The notes under the pieces are model-generated. The model made no database searches. It was given only the letters and a program-made list of their open reading frames with translations, and was not told where the DNA came from. DNA of 64,000 nucleotides from Siphonodentalium dalli. Taxonomy: Eukaryota > Mollusca > Scaphopoda > Gadilida > Siphonodentaliidae. This document shows, in pieces, positions 35,218-47,350 of this stretch (positions within the stretch are counted from its first letter, which is position 1; each line of letters begins with the position of its first letter). The translations under genes were made by a program, and so were the position numbers. Where the stretch lies: contig CP136061.1 in assembly GCA_032622095.1 (NCBI GenBank), positions 42,787,797 to 42,851,796 on the forward strand. Direction: 5' to 3'.

Positions 35218-35530
35218 GTTCACTCTAATGATTTAATTTCATTTGGTCACCCATTTGTAAAATGGTTGATACATTCCTGTACATATGTTATCGACATTGT
35301 ACACTCTAATGATTTAATTTCATTTGGACACCCATTTGTAAAATGGTTGATACATTCCTGTATATATTTCATCGACATTGTAACATTCATTGTTGTCTCT
35401 GTTCATTGTTGTACACTAAATTTTGGTATAGTATAGATTGCTAAATTTAGCACCATATATACTATACAGGTATATATAGTAGTGTGCTAAATTTAGAAAA
35501 GCTCTGTACCATACGGGACACAGATCTCGA
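34730..35530. repeat. Diverged segment homologous to 39990-40680, with an 82-bp tandem duplication
   Basis: Words shared in order with the later segment include AGTACCACAAGGTGAA, TTGACACCATTCTTGTGA-like text, GATTTAATTTCATTTGGTCA, ATACATTCCTGTACATAT-like text and GGTATAGTA...GTGTGCTA. Within it, 35218-35299 and 35300-35380 are two near-identical 82-bp copies. The right end holds one CCATACGGGACACAGATCTC...ACCAATAAGCAAGAG monomer, related to the minisatellite at 40548-41150. Confidence 0.6.
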
Positions 35531-36159
35531 CCAATAAGCAAGAGCAATTTGTGGTTGATGTGAAATATAGGATTATATTGTACAGGGTTGGGAACCTATA
35601 TACATATATACGTCATAATCTTGCACCGATGAAAATATGACTATTTCCAAGTAACTTTGGTCAAAATTGTTCAATATTTTCAAATATGAACGTCAAAATC
35701 CCCATATAAACAAATATGTTCGATATCCAGTTTGTCATAATATCCGAGATTAGTTGTTGTTATTATATTCTCATAGATTGCTGATATCTTTGGAAATATA
35801 GGGGATACAACTTATTTTGAAATTGGCAGCCATATTATCTTGTCGCCGTTATCGATCACATTCACATTATAACATTGATTCCCGGCGTTATCGATCACAT
35901 TATGACATTGATTCCCGGCTCTGGACAACATACCAGTATGCAATTATATAGAGGATCTTTAATGAGTCACGATTCTATACGAAATTTATTAACCAAGTGC
36001 ACTAAATTTTGATTGAGCCGAGCTTTGGCGAAGCTCGAATCGAAATTAATGGACGAGGTTAATGAATTTCGTTTAGAATTGAGCCGAATTTGAGATCCAT
36101 TTTAGCAATAATAACCGATCTCGAAACTATTGGGTTTAAAAACAAATAATATGGATTTC
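35531..36159. other. Unannotated sequence
   Basis: A ~31-bp direct repeat containing GTTATCGATCACATT and ATTGATTCCCGGC lies at 35847-35916. An imperfect inverted repeat around GAGCCGAGCTTTGGC lies near 36015. No gene recognised. Confidence 0.5.
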
Positions 36160-36351
36160 TTTATCACATCCAAAGAGGAAGTAAAGACATCTTCAAGAAA
36201 ACATATAGTTCCATTTTAAATGTGTCCTTTCGTGTTGACACATTGGTCACCCGCCCTTATCACAACCAAAGAGGACGTAAAGACATCTTCAAGAAAACAC
36301 ATAGTTCCATTTTAAATGTGTCCTTTCATGTTGACACATTGTGCAGCCACC
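36160..36351. repeat. 96-bp direct tandem duplication
   Basis: Two copies with CCAAAGAGGAMGTAAAGACA, TCTTCAAGAAAACAYATAG and TGTGTCCTTTCRTGTTGACA. The ORF at 36222-36464 crosses it without coding signs. Confidence 0.9.
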
Positions 36352-36854
36352 CTTATCACCCGTGTATCTCACTAAATAACAACTCAGAGTCAACGCCAAA
36401 TAACCCAAAACAAATCGAATATTATTATACTCTAATTAACAACATAATACAGTTCCGACATTGACACCGACTAAGCTGAGCTATTACGTCATCGCGCGGC
36501 CGATAATATACCCGTGTGTATTGTCTCACTAACATCTATGATGTCGGGTTTAGGGGCTAATTGTGTGATAAATAATATTTATCATATGACTCAATCATTA
36601 TTTACGTTGGAAAGTATGTCATAAATCAATTTCATATGAACTACTAGTTCATATCACCTTCCGATAATTTGATTGGTTTGTTGACAAAAAGTGGGTTCTG
36701 ATCGGCTGAATGGCGTGCATATTATTTCTGCTAGTTCACCAGGTGTAATTGGGCTTCCGGTGCAATGCAGTGACGTCACATTAACCTTTTGCTGCAGATG
36801 TCATATAGCTGTTTAGTGATTTGTGTGCGTTTTGGACATCGTAATCAATTTATA

Positions 36855-37035
36855 GGTGTCATATGATAAATAGAATATGTAATTCGTGTTTCTCTCATAT
36901 GATATTTATGAAACTCGTCACGATTTTCAGTTTTCTCTCGCCGGAGGCTCGAGAAAACTGAAAATTCTTAGACTCGTTTCATAAATATCATATGAGAGAA
37001 ACACTCATTTCATATCCTCTATATATGTCACTGTT
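36855..37035. repeat. Fold-back element with ~80-90-bp arms
   Basis: GTGTTTCTCTCATATGATAT on the left is matched by ATATCATATGAGAGAAACAC on the right. The centre is GAGAAAACTGAAAAT against ATTTTCAGTTTTCTC around a GCCGGAGGC turn. Weaker pairing extends outward. Several smaller palindromes (GATAAATAATATTTATC near 36568 and ATGAACTACTAGTTCAT near 36637) lie just upstream. Confidence 0.8.
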
Positions 37036-39060
37036 TATGCATGTATGTAGCTATATACATATTTATATATATCGCCGTATATATGTAACTTTATAAATGA
37101 CACTAACGAGATGACTCAATCGCTCCTTCATTACAACATTTAAACTAATTGAATGCTAGTTGGGTTGATTTGCGTGTGACGTCATGATTAGTCTGATTTA
37201 ATCATTATCCTGGACAAAATATGTGTCTGATACCGAATTAGTGCGACACTGATTTTGAATAATTTGCGTCAAATGTGATTTTGGATTATCCCTCTTTTAT
37301 CAAATTCACAAAACGGTAATGGTCATATACCACTTTAATAGTGGAACTCATGATGTGCATGACAAAGACATAATACAGTGGTCCATTTATGAAGCAGCGG
37401 ACATAGTTAGCGGTAAAATCTCTCATTTGCCTTGATTGAGGGTGATAATTAGATTGTCCCCGGCTCTTGTTTCGTCCCGAACGTTTTCGCAAGATTTCTT
37501 TTTATAAAACAATCACTTTTACTATCCCTGGATTATATGAGAAATATATATTTTTAAGCGATATTAATTGATACAAGCTTTTCCTGACATGTGATTCATA
37601 AATATTATGTTATACATCGGAATCTATGTAAAACATACTAGGAATATATACACTATCTTTAAGCATAACAGTAAGGCTGAATGTCTAGCGAAACATACCA
37701 TCTGATTTCAACACATTTCTTAGAATATTGTCATCGCAAATTTGCACATCGTCATTTCAAAGACAAAACTTTTTTGAGGTAATTTTGCACCCAACTCCAG
37801 ACTCCACATCACTATGTCGAAAGCATCACTTTGTGCAGTCAAACATGAGTTTAAAATGTATTTTATTGATGATTATCTTATTAATATCGAATTATCTAGA
37901 TGTGTTATTTACATTGATTGTTCGTGAATTGTTTATGTATTTCAATTGCGTGTATTTTTATTCATAAAATATTTAGTTATTTGCTGTCACTGACATATAT
38001 TCCTTAAAATGACGAGAAGGGAGACCCACTGGTTTTCCACGAAGAACAGTCACCAAAGACCGCATTCCATACCAGAAAATATTAGACGATTTTCTCAATG
38101 TTGTTTTTCGGTTATTCATTATGATCATATCTATCCTTTTGATAACATTGTGTTCGTCAGGGGGGGGGTGATTATTCAGAAGGTTCAGGACAAATATTTA
38201 GAACGTTCTTTGTTCAAAAGGTACATTAATTGAATGAGCCACTTTTCTTATTAGAACGAAAAACATACAACTAAACTAATCAAAAGTATAATACATGATA
38301 AACAACTAACAAACCGACGTACAATATGTTAGATTTACAGCCTTAAACGGAATCGACTCATTCGAACCTCCAAATTTATGTATAGTCGCGGAGTCCGAGG
38401 CGAGGAATTTGTGTTGTCAAAGTGTGCAGACACTTTCTGACACCGTTTTTGCTGCTAATAAGCACATTTAGACACCATTTGTAAACAGTTTAAGGTAAAA
38501 AGAATATTTCGTCACTAATATTCGACACCCGACGATAGTTATAATCAGTTGACAGTGCTCTATCATGGGGGGGGGGGGGGGAATGCAATATCTTCCACAA
38601 AATATGCCAGAAAATGTAAATTTTCAGTATTATCTCAGTCACTTTTTGCCACAACCAGTGTACCTTTCAGACAGCTGTCATCCCACCAATGCATATATTG
38701 GGTTTTGTCATGAAATAATTTAAATGTCTCAATATTCCAAATGTCTAATTCATATACAGGTACTTTCTTCGAAATTACTGTCCTGTTAGTCCCAAAAATG
38801 TTAACCATTAGTCGCTATATATTTGTCCGCTTAGTCATGATTCGACTGAGAGTACCCTCAACAATTTATTGTGGAGAAAACAATTTTTCGCAGATTATAT
38901 ATATGCTCTTCATTTGTTTTTTGCTTGGCGATGATGGTTATGGTGTCAAGGGTTTTTTATTTCTCCGGCTATACATACATTGGGAGGCTCCAATGAGTAG
39001 AATTCGTTTAAAGTTGGAATAAGACATATTACGTTAGGTTTACGTCAGGTTGTTAGTTGT
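37036..39060. other. Unannotated sequence
   Basis: The ORFs at 37286-37492, 37728-37967, 38009-38233 and 38741-39022 were examined. None has a recognisable domain or flanking splice logic. G-runs occur at 38161 and 38567-38581. Confidence 0.4.
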
Positions 39061-39141
39061 TTATTTGTTGTATTTATCGCCCAATACTATCCGTACGATA
39101 GTATCCATACGATAGTATTGGCCGATAAATACAACAAATAA
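39061..39141. repeat. 81-bp hairpin with perfect 31-bp arms
   Basis: TTATTTGTTGTATTTATCGC plus CCAATACTATC pairs exactly with its complement ending at 39141. The 19-nt loop itself contains CGTACGATAGTATC. Confidence 0.92.
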
Positions 39142-39291
39142 TGATAAACATGACTGTACAGGTCTCATACGATCTGAAACGGTATACAAAACGCTTTTTA
39201 CTCGTATTTATATTTGCGCAATACTAATTTTAGCGGAACCACATGAGCCCGACTTTAAAACTAAGCGAAAAATAGAACGACATAAACAGTG

Positions 39292-39470
39292 TTGCGAATC
39301 CATGAGGTAATGAGTTGTATGTATGACTCAACTAACTACTTCATGTAGGGAGCCCCATACAAATGGCAGCTTGTATTGATGAGTGTCGTCTGCTCATGTC
39401 TGTGAGGGGCTCCATAAGGGTAGCGAATTCATGAGGTAATGAGTTGTATGTATTACTCAACTAACTACTT
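39292..39470. repeat. 51-bp direct repeat flanking a small hairpin element
   Basis: GAATYCATGAGGTAATGAGT followed by TGTATGTATKACTCAACTAA occurs at 39292-39342 and 39420-39470. The two copies flank the GGAGCCCC stem-loop. Confidence 0.85.
39347..39421. mobile_element. Small stem-loop element with GGAGCCCC ends, copy 2
   Basis: GGGAGCCCCATAC at the left and GGGGCTCCATAAGGGT at the right, with the same 19-nt loop GAGTGTCGTCTGCTCATGT as copy 1 at 10899-10981. The stem-side sequence differs between copies while the loop is identical. Confidence 0.55.
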
Positions 39471-40547
39471 GACTGAAATCTGAATCTATTTGCATTGTGT
39501 GTTTGTGATTGTTGTTACTTTGAACTATACGTTATGTGCACACAAACGTGGACCATGAACCTACATTAACAATATGTTCTCCAGATATATAAGAGCCAGA
39601 TTAGTCATGAACTGTCTGTCTGTTCGCGGTTTTTCTCTCATGCACATGGACCGATTTTTAACAAAATTTGGTGTGGTAACCTGGGGTACCCAGGTGGATG
39701 TTATAATGGCATATGTTTAAAACAAAAGTTTGTTTTGTTAAATTGAGCAAGGTGTTCAATCTAAAATGAATGTTAAATGTTATATTAATACCAACAAAAA
39801 CATTAAAGCACAATTTTTAAAATATCAAAATGTGTCCCTGTGCAGCCGCATAAAGGATTCCAACGCTGTTTTAGCTAGTTCATAATATACAACCAAAGAA
39901 CTTGACCCGTTCAACACATGGGAACTTTTTTATTCTCTGACTTTATAACATTGTAAAAATAACCCAGGGATTATATCTCGTTGTGAAAACGTGTTCCTTA
40001 GTAATCTAATTTATAAATAGATCACGACCTGGAGTTAACTACGCAGTTGAATTATACACACCCACTGGGAACTATAGCGGCACAGTCAACGACACGAAAT
40101 GCACTATTTATTATGTTTCACCGAACTTGTATCATGTATAATACATAACCGTATGCTACCAACACTAAACGCGGAATGTTCAAATCCCTATATAAACGTT
40201 TGAAGAACGCATGTAAATCTCGTTTTACCGACAATACACACGATTAACTACTTACCGATGAACATAATCGTCGCACGAATGTTTTGAAATCTAATTCAAT
40301 ATACCGAAATTCACAATATTTAAGTTTTGTTTGGAATGCACGAAAACTCTAAAGTGTACCACAAGGCGAAGTCAATCGAATGTTGCTACATGGCAAGTTG
40401 ACGTCGTTTCTGTGAGAAAGTTATCCACAGTAATGTTTTGATTTCATCCGGTCACGCCTTAGTAAATTGGTGAACACATTTCTGTTTATATAATTTCTTG
40501 AGATTGTTGCCTCTGCTCATTGTTTTATGCATGTGATGTTGGTATAG
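39471..40547. other. Unannotated sequence; right part is a duplicated segment
   Basis: From about 39990 onward it matches 34730-35400 at a diverged level, with AGTGTACCACAAGGCGAAGT and TTTGATTTCATCCGGTCACG among the shared words. No gene recognised. Confidence 0.5.
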
Positions 40548-41150
40548 CAGTGTGCTAGCACAACACTACACCATATAAGGCGCATATGTCAACCAATCAG
40601 CACAACACTACACCATATAAGTCATAGCTGTCAACCAATCAGCACACACTACACCATATAGGACACATCTGTCAACAAAACAGCACAACACTACACCATA
40701 TAAGCCACATATGTCAATCAATCAGTACAACACTACACCATATAAGTCATAGCTGTCAACCAATCAGCACACACTACACCATATAGGACACATCTGTCAA
40801 CCAAACAGCACAACACTACACCATATAAGGCACATATGTCAATCAATCAGCACAACACTACACCATATAAGTCATAACTGTCAACCAATCAGCACACACT
40901 ACACCATATAGGACACAGCTGTCAACCAAACAGCACAACACTACACCATATAGGACAGACTCACAGCTGTCAACCAATCAGCACAACACTACACCATATA
41001 AGGCACAGCTGTCAACCAATCAGCACAACACTACACCATATAAGGCATAGCTGTCAACCAATCAGCACAACACTACACCATATAGGACACAGTTGTCAAC
41101 CAAACAGCACAACACTACGCCATATAAGGCACAGCTGTCAACCAGAATGT
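40548..41150. repeat. 41-42-bp minisatellite with CCAAT, E-box and TATA-like words
   Basis: Fourteen units of CACAACACTACACCATATAA, then GGCACAGCTGTCAACCAATC, then AG. Most units contain CCAATCAG (the NF-Y consensus); some read AAACAG instead. Many have the E-box CAGCTG. The first nine units form three repeats of a three-unit block: CATATGTCAA type, TAGCTGTCAACCAATCAG type, and a CACACACTACACC...CATCTGTCAACMAAACAG type. The remaining units are less ordered. The last unit is cut at 41144. Confidence 0.9.
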
Positions 41151-41370
41151 CCCATTTCTGGGTGATGTCAAATATTTCATAGTATGGTGTGGTTCTAGGC
41201 CGAAAATGCATGATTTGTCTGCTCCGATTATCGCAATATATATTTAAGTAAGTAACCAGGATAACATCCATGTTTGTTAGCGGAGTAAAGCAAAATCGAC
41301 TCTACCACAATCACCTAAATCATGCAATCTCGAACTGAGACCTTCACTTACGGCACAGGTATAACTAAGG

Positions 41371-41772
41371 CTGAATTGGTCATTGTCGCATGGTTTCGAG
41401 CAAAACGACACCCAGGATCAATCAAACGTGCAAAAGGACACACCGGGTGTCCCAATTAAACATGCAAAAAGACATCCAGGATCTTAAATTCTCACCAAAC
41501 AACGGGAATTTAGATTAGTCGTCTGCTATATATTTATTAATATTGTTATGATAATTATTTGTTTGTGATCGGAGTGAAATAACGGAATTTAAATGGGCAT
41601 AATTATATATCGTCCGCTTTGGTTCGGACTGGCGGCGCAGTTCCGTATTAATAAATAATGTAAACTCCCGTTGTATTGTGAGACTTTGTGATCCTGGGTG
41701 TTGTTTGCACGTTTGAGCGATCCTGGGTGTCTTTTTGCTCGAAACGATGCGACAATGATCAATTCAGTTTAT
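41371..41772. mobile_element. Fold-back (long-TIR) element
   Basis: CTGAATTGGTCATTGTCGCA at the left pairs with TGCGACAATGATCAATTCAG at the right. The pairing continues through TTTCGAGCAAAA and ACACCCAGGATC for about 80 bp. The arms hold repeated CACCCAGGATC...AAACGTGCAAAA words. No target duplication or ORF was identified. Confidence 0.72.
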
Positions 41773-44002
41773 CTATTACATGTATTGCTGTTTCAATCTT
41801 ATAACTTTCCCTGTCAGAACATCAAACGGTTCCCAGGTTTTGAACTGGTGGAGTATGGTCTCTATGTGTGTAGCCAGAGTAGAGCTTCATGGTATGATTA
41901 AATCGGGTCTCCTTTCAAAAATATATCAAGTTGACAATGTGTTTGTTTTTTATCGCTGTGTTATTAATGTTTGTGTGTTGAAGAAAAAATCTCCAGGTTG
42001 ATGTTGAAACAATGTGATGTGTTTGGGTTTGTAAGCTAATTTTACATAACCTAATTCGTTTTTATTATACATGTGTATCGAGTAGAAACAAGAGCTTGTT
42101 TTCAAGAGCCATGGCATGTAGTCATGCAAGACATGTATTATTGTCGAGATCTCATTTTAAGCTACTTAAAGCCGTAACTAAACATATTATAAATCCTAGA
42201 TGTTGGCACATTATCGGGATTAACGAACAATAAGTCCATGAATTACTTTGAAATCAGCTAATACATGAACACTTCAGACTTCCCATTTGATATATTTGTC
42301 TTTGTCAGCATAGCTTTACACATTTCGACAAACTAGTCGTCGAAAATCGACTTACCTATTATTACGTGTTTTACAGGACTTCACCTGGTGAAGACTATTG
42401 TACAGTGTGCCCTCCCCGTAGATATAAAGCTGAGGTTGGCATAAAAAATAATTTATCATAATCTACACTTTGAACTCTGTTCGAAATTAGTGTCGAATAT
42501 CGATTTTCCAATTTCCGTGTGTTTGATTATGGCACGGTCGATGTCTGCAACTACCTTTTCATCTACGATGGCACCATTAACTTGGAAAAACAAACTTTTA
42601 CTCATTTCGACATAGTTTTGTGTCGAGTAGCGGCCGTTCTTGTTTTCATGATTGATATTTTTGACAGGTTATACATTACCAGAAGTTAATAATGATGCAT
42701 GACACAGTAATTAACAAATTGTCTATCGACGAGAGTATTACCAATTACATTCCGAAAACATTATTATCAGAATTATGCCGAAATAAACAGTAGTACATGT
42801 ATATTAAGATGTACATTCCAACATTCTTACCAAATTTCTAATCGACGTATTGGCAGAAATGCCGCATTTTTTTGTTCTTCTGTCCAAAGGTTTGTCTGTT
42901 TGTATTATTTTTTTTAAATCCGCCATTTTTATTAAAACTTGAGACAACTCGTGACTGATGTTGTCAGGTTGACAGGTTGAAGCATACAGTGCACAACTAT
43001 GTGATAACTAATACAGTTTTTCACGTTGTATTTGTAATTCGATGATAATGCACACAAAAGGTTCATGATGTCTATCTTATGTGATTCTAGCTAGGATGTT
43101 ATTGTTGAATGTGTTGTCTTTAGACCATACATATCCATATGTTCCCACTTTTGGACTAATATTTGTAACGTTCGACATTTATGAGAGTTCAATTTCCAAT
43201 TAAGTGAGGGGACCATAAAACTTAGAACTGCACGGACTGGTCTGGTTCAAGGGAGTGCATGCAGTTTGAAATTCTAAGCTGGCGGAAACATATTATCTCA
43301 CTTGTGTCGTGGGTCGCACCACCAACTATATGGTATTAATAGTCATATACAAATAGTATTGTTAGCGACATATGCGACAAATCATGCTAGTTAACTCCCT
43401 AATAATCTTGCATATTTTTGCCGCATGATCAAACTAGCTACATGTGAAGTGGCACCAACAGTTTCCCATATGATTATAATGAGTCCGCGACTATATGCAT
43501 ACTGCAGTCCTGCGTAAATGTTGAAATTAATTATGTGAAATATTGTGGATCGTATGAGTTCACAGATAACCGGCCCTAGATACCATTTAGTTCTTAATTT
43601 CTCACGGAACCAGTCAGCTTGGACACCAAAGTTTCAGCATCATCCGTGTGTCCTTCTGTATATCACACATGTAATATCCGTGATTTTGTTGATATATTTA
43701 TGTTATTTTCTTTTTCAATTGCTCGAGGATTTGTATATAGTTTAATATAATCTTCATTTCAGGAAAGATTATATGCCCACCATCCGATATATTCCGATAA
43801 ATTATTTCATCCCCTGTTGATGACAATATTCATCGATAACATTGCCGTTCTCTTCGCAGATCCCTGACACAACGTTAATCATACAAATAAAAGTAACTGT
43901 ATATACAAGTAAGACGATATGTGCTTTATTTGTATATCTAATTTTGTTTCATTGACCAGTGCATGGTCCTTAATTAAAACACCGGCCTGCGATGACTTCT
44001 GC
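41773..44002. other. Unannotated sequence
   Basis: Three loosely similar TTTCGACA...TGTCGA segments lie near 42315, 42480 and 42598. The ORFs at 41780-42001 and 43545-43745 have no recognised features. Confidence 0.45.
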
Positions 44003-44540
44003 GAATTATTCTCGGTTCGCAACAGCTTGGGATATCGGTTGAGTTGATGCTGTTTTGGACCAAGTCCTACCCCTATATTCTTCTATAACAGCCTTTACGC
44101 CATAATCGTGGGCGGGAGTTATCGAACTTGTATGACTTGGTATTAGGTCAAATATACGATTTGCGAATATGAACAGGAATGATGATATCAAATATGCTTT
44201 TGTCAGATGTCATTTGAATGTCAACGCAACAATATTTATATATAAACAATGCCTTATTTTACAGAGAATTTAAATTTGTCGCAATATCAGAAAATGTATG
44301 TAAATAATATATTAAACGATCGTGTCATCACGTTATCTTGTTCTATCACGGCAAATGATATATAATTTTGACGGCCGATTAATCCCATTCAGGGGTTCGC
44401 GTGATTGCCCGGGCTCCACGTGTAAATATAGTGTATCTTCAATGAAAGTCTGTTATAGAAGAGTAACGGGACGGGACTCGATCCAAAACAGCATCAACCC
44501 AATCGATATCGCAAGCTGTTGTGACTGAGAAGACTTGGTT
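44003..44540. repeat. Inverted repeat, ~95-bp arms
   Basis: Arms at 44003-44098 and 44445-44540 share GCAACAGCTTG, GATATCG, TTGATGCTGTTTTGGA and TCTTCTATAACAG in opposite orientation, with about 350 bp between. The short ORFs on opposite strands (44006-44191 and 44322-44528) are copies of the same arm sequence. Confidence 0.75.
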
Positions 44541-45123
44541 TATCGATAAAGTGGATATTGCATGATGGCTTCAAATAAGCCGCTAAGGGATATGGAAGCT
44601 TGATCTAAGCCCGATAAACGCCGATTACACACATGGTGAGGGGTGTCAGATTCATGTACATGTGTCTAGGCCTCAGTTTTAGTTTGTAATTTTAGCAATC
44701 GGAGAATAAAGCACATCGGCCATATCAGTAAACATCTGCGGTATATGGTAATTTGTATTACAATGTTCACATGACGTACCCGCTGATCGGGTTTAGAACC
44801 AATTCAATCATAATTAGGATTTCAATCACCCGACAGATTATGTTGGCCTATAATTAGCCACAAACTTTATCCACTGAGTCACGGCTCCCTGATATGAAAG
44901 TGAAGATTTTCTTTCTACAGGTCCTCGATCGATATTTTGATTCTTTTGTTGTCAATAAATGTTGTTTCTCTATAATTGAGTGTTCGTTGTTCCCTTGACA
45001 TACAAACGTCTATAAGGTGATTCTCAACAAAAAACGGACACTCCTATCACAACCAAATCAACGATTATGGTGCACTGTCCTCACAACACAACTGATGTTT
45101 ACCTCATGCGAATATTGCACACA
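44541..45123. other. Unannotated sequence before the second LINE
   Basis: No gene recognised. Confidence 0.5.
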
Positions 45124-46013
45124 TCAACGATATTACCGACAGGGCATGGAAAAGGGTTAACCAATTAAGAAGGTTCAAATATTCACTTGATAGGATAACA
45201 CTCCAAAAAATCTACTTTGCATATATAAGACCACTCCTAGAATATGCCTCGCCCGTATGGGACAACTGCTCAGAAACAGAGAGTGAACTGATAGAGAAAG
45301 TACAATACGAAGTAGCCAGAATAATAACTGGTGGGACTAGAAGCATAAATGTCCTTAATATACTATCTGATTTAGGTTGGGAAATATTATTCGAAAGAAG
45401 AAGAAAAGCAAAACTTCACCAATTTTACAAAATGTTCTACAGCCAAGCACCACCCCTACTCTCCAACACAGTTAACCGTCAGCACACAGGAGCAGACAGA
45501 TATGAATTCAGAAGAATAGACTTGAGACCCCCATTTTCTGAAACGTCATCATATATTAACTCGTTCTTACCGGCAACTACACGGGAATGGAATGCACTCC
45601 CCGATGAAACGAAAAACTCAGATAATTTGGAAATGTTTAAGTATAAACTGAACTCTGATTTACGCCAGAAGCAGGCGAATGTGCGACATTATAACTACTC
45701 CAAAAACCGTAAAGCCCATATAATCCACACACAACTACGTCTTAAATGTAGCAATATTAACGATGATCTCTACCAGAATCACCTACTCCAGACGAATAAG
45801 TGCACATGTGGACTAGTTGAAACCGCTGATCATTTCTTACTGTACTGTCCCAAATACTTGCGCATAAGAAACGAAACCTTCTCTGTTTTAAATCGCAGTC
45901 TCTGGAGAACAGACATTCTATTGGAAGGATCCACTTCGTACTCGATAAGCCTTAATCGTACCATATTCGAAGCAACTCAGTCATTTATACTTTCTACAAA
46001 TAGATTAAAATAA
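45124..46013 (+). pseudogene. LINE ORF2 C-terminal part, open but truncated
   Basis: A single open frame from 45124 to the stop at 46011-46013. It starts in the thumb region (RAWKRVNQLRRFKYSLDR, then IYFAYIRPLLEYASPVW, then ILSDLGWEILFERRRKAKLH). It continues through the linker and ends with the C-terminal cluster CTCGLVETADHFLLYCPKYL. The palm with the catalytic YADD and the endonuclease are absent, so it cannot be active. The layout matches the 5990 LINE, but residues differ at many positions, indicating a separate lineage. The intact frame suggests a fairly recent insertion. Confidence 0.85.
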
Positions 46014-46110
46014 CTTATTATAATACTTGTTGTTCAATCCTCTTCACAAATCTATATATTTATACATGTATATTATGTTTATGTCATATGTTTGATTTTT
46101 TGAAATAAAT
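45124..46110 (+). mobile_element. 5'-truncated LINE, family different from 5990-8360
   Basis: Only the C-terminal third of the ORF and a ~95-bp 3' UTR are present. The 3' UTR ends near TTGAAATAAATATTGTTTAC without a clear poly(A) tail. GATGTTTACCTCATGCGAAT just upstream (45095-45114) recurs as AATGTTTACACCATGCGAAT at 46656-46675, which is unexplained and may be a rearranged flank. Confidence 0.75.
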
Positions 46111-46850
46111 ATTGTTTACACCAAATAACTTATTATCAAACGCTAACTAACATTTCAAAGTTATCCTCTCGATCTGCCAATTAAATGAATCGAACCATTG
46201 CATCGTGTAACCTGAGCAAAATAGCTGTGTTTATATAGGCATAACGATCAAGTGACTCCTCTCGACTGGCAATTCGTTTGGCTAATCTATAGTAATAGTA
46301 AAATTAATCAAACGTCAATTTCAAATTTAGATATTATACTGAAATATACAGAGCAGTGATCATTTCAAATTTTATATTTGTCAAAATGTCTTGTTTCACT
46401 TTTCATCCTCTAAATTCGACCTTTACTTCAACCATGTCTCTATTTTCCACTACATATCCTTTGTCTCCTACCTCTCGATCTCTTATACTATCTTTTCATT
46501 ACGCAATACTGTTCTTTTCTGAGGAGATGGCTCCATATAAGCGCCTGGCGCTGATGTCAAATCCTCTTCTCTCTCAGACTTATCATACTTACATATATAT
46601 ATATATTAACATCATTTTGTAAATTGTTGTATAAATCTGGGATACTAAATAAATAATGTTTACACCATGCGAATATGGTTATTTTTGGTCTGAGATGACG
46701 ACAATGTATTCATACGAGGCCTATATCGTCTCGCTTGATTCAAATGTAACGTTGAAGGAAACCCATTTAGCGTTTATTCCGTTGTGCATAAACGCAACAA
46801 AGACGGAGCCATCCTTAATATGACCTCACTATCGATTACCATATCCACAT
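46111..46850. other. Unannotated sequence
   Basis: The ORF at 46356-46622 is Ser/Thr- and hydrophobic-rich without a recognised domain. A short (AT)n tract lies near 46594. Confidence 0.5.
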
Positions 46851-47350
46851 AGTCACTCCATATGCATATACACACCACACAAATGCAGCAACTCTATGCA
46901 TACATATACACCTCATTCACGACCATACAACCACATCTGGTATATGTACACCCACACATGACCATACATCAACGACTCGCCGTGCAGATACATCAGCTAT
47001 ACCCATACAATCCACCTATGACCATTTATTCACTACCTGTATACCTACATGTATCAACCACATTAATGACCACACAGTCACTCCCAATATACATATTCAC
47101 GTCATCCGTGACCACACAGTCACTCCAGGTAAACCTATCCACATCACATATGACCATACAGTCACTCCATGTATGCCTATTTGCCTCACTCGTGGCAATA
47201 TATAGCCACTCAAGGTATACATATTCACCCCACACATGACCATACAGTCACTCCAGGTATACATATACGCTTTAGAAATGGTCATTCAATCACACACACG
47301 GCCATGAATCCACTCATCACTTACATATACACGCACCCATGACCACAGCG
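46851..47350. repeat. ~44-bp minisatellite, block 1
   Basis: Units contain CATGACCATACAGTCACTCC, then AGGTATACATATTCACCTCA, with frequent substitutions. The ORFs on both strands (46862-47239, 47026-47235, 47097-47285) follow the repeat. Related blocks occur at 47640-47960, 50709-50840 and 54411-54690. Confidence 0.82.
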
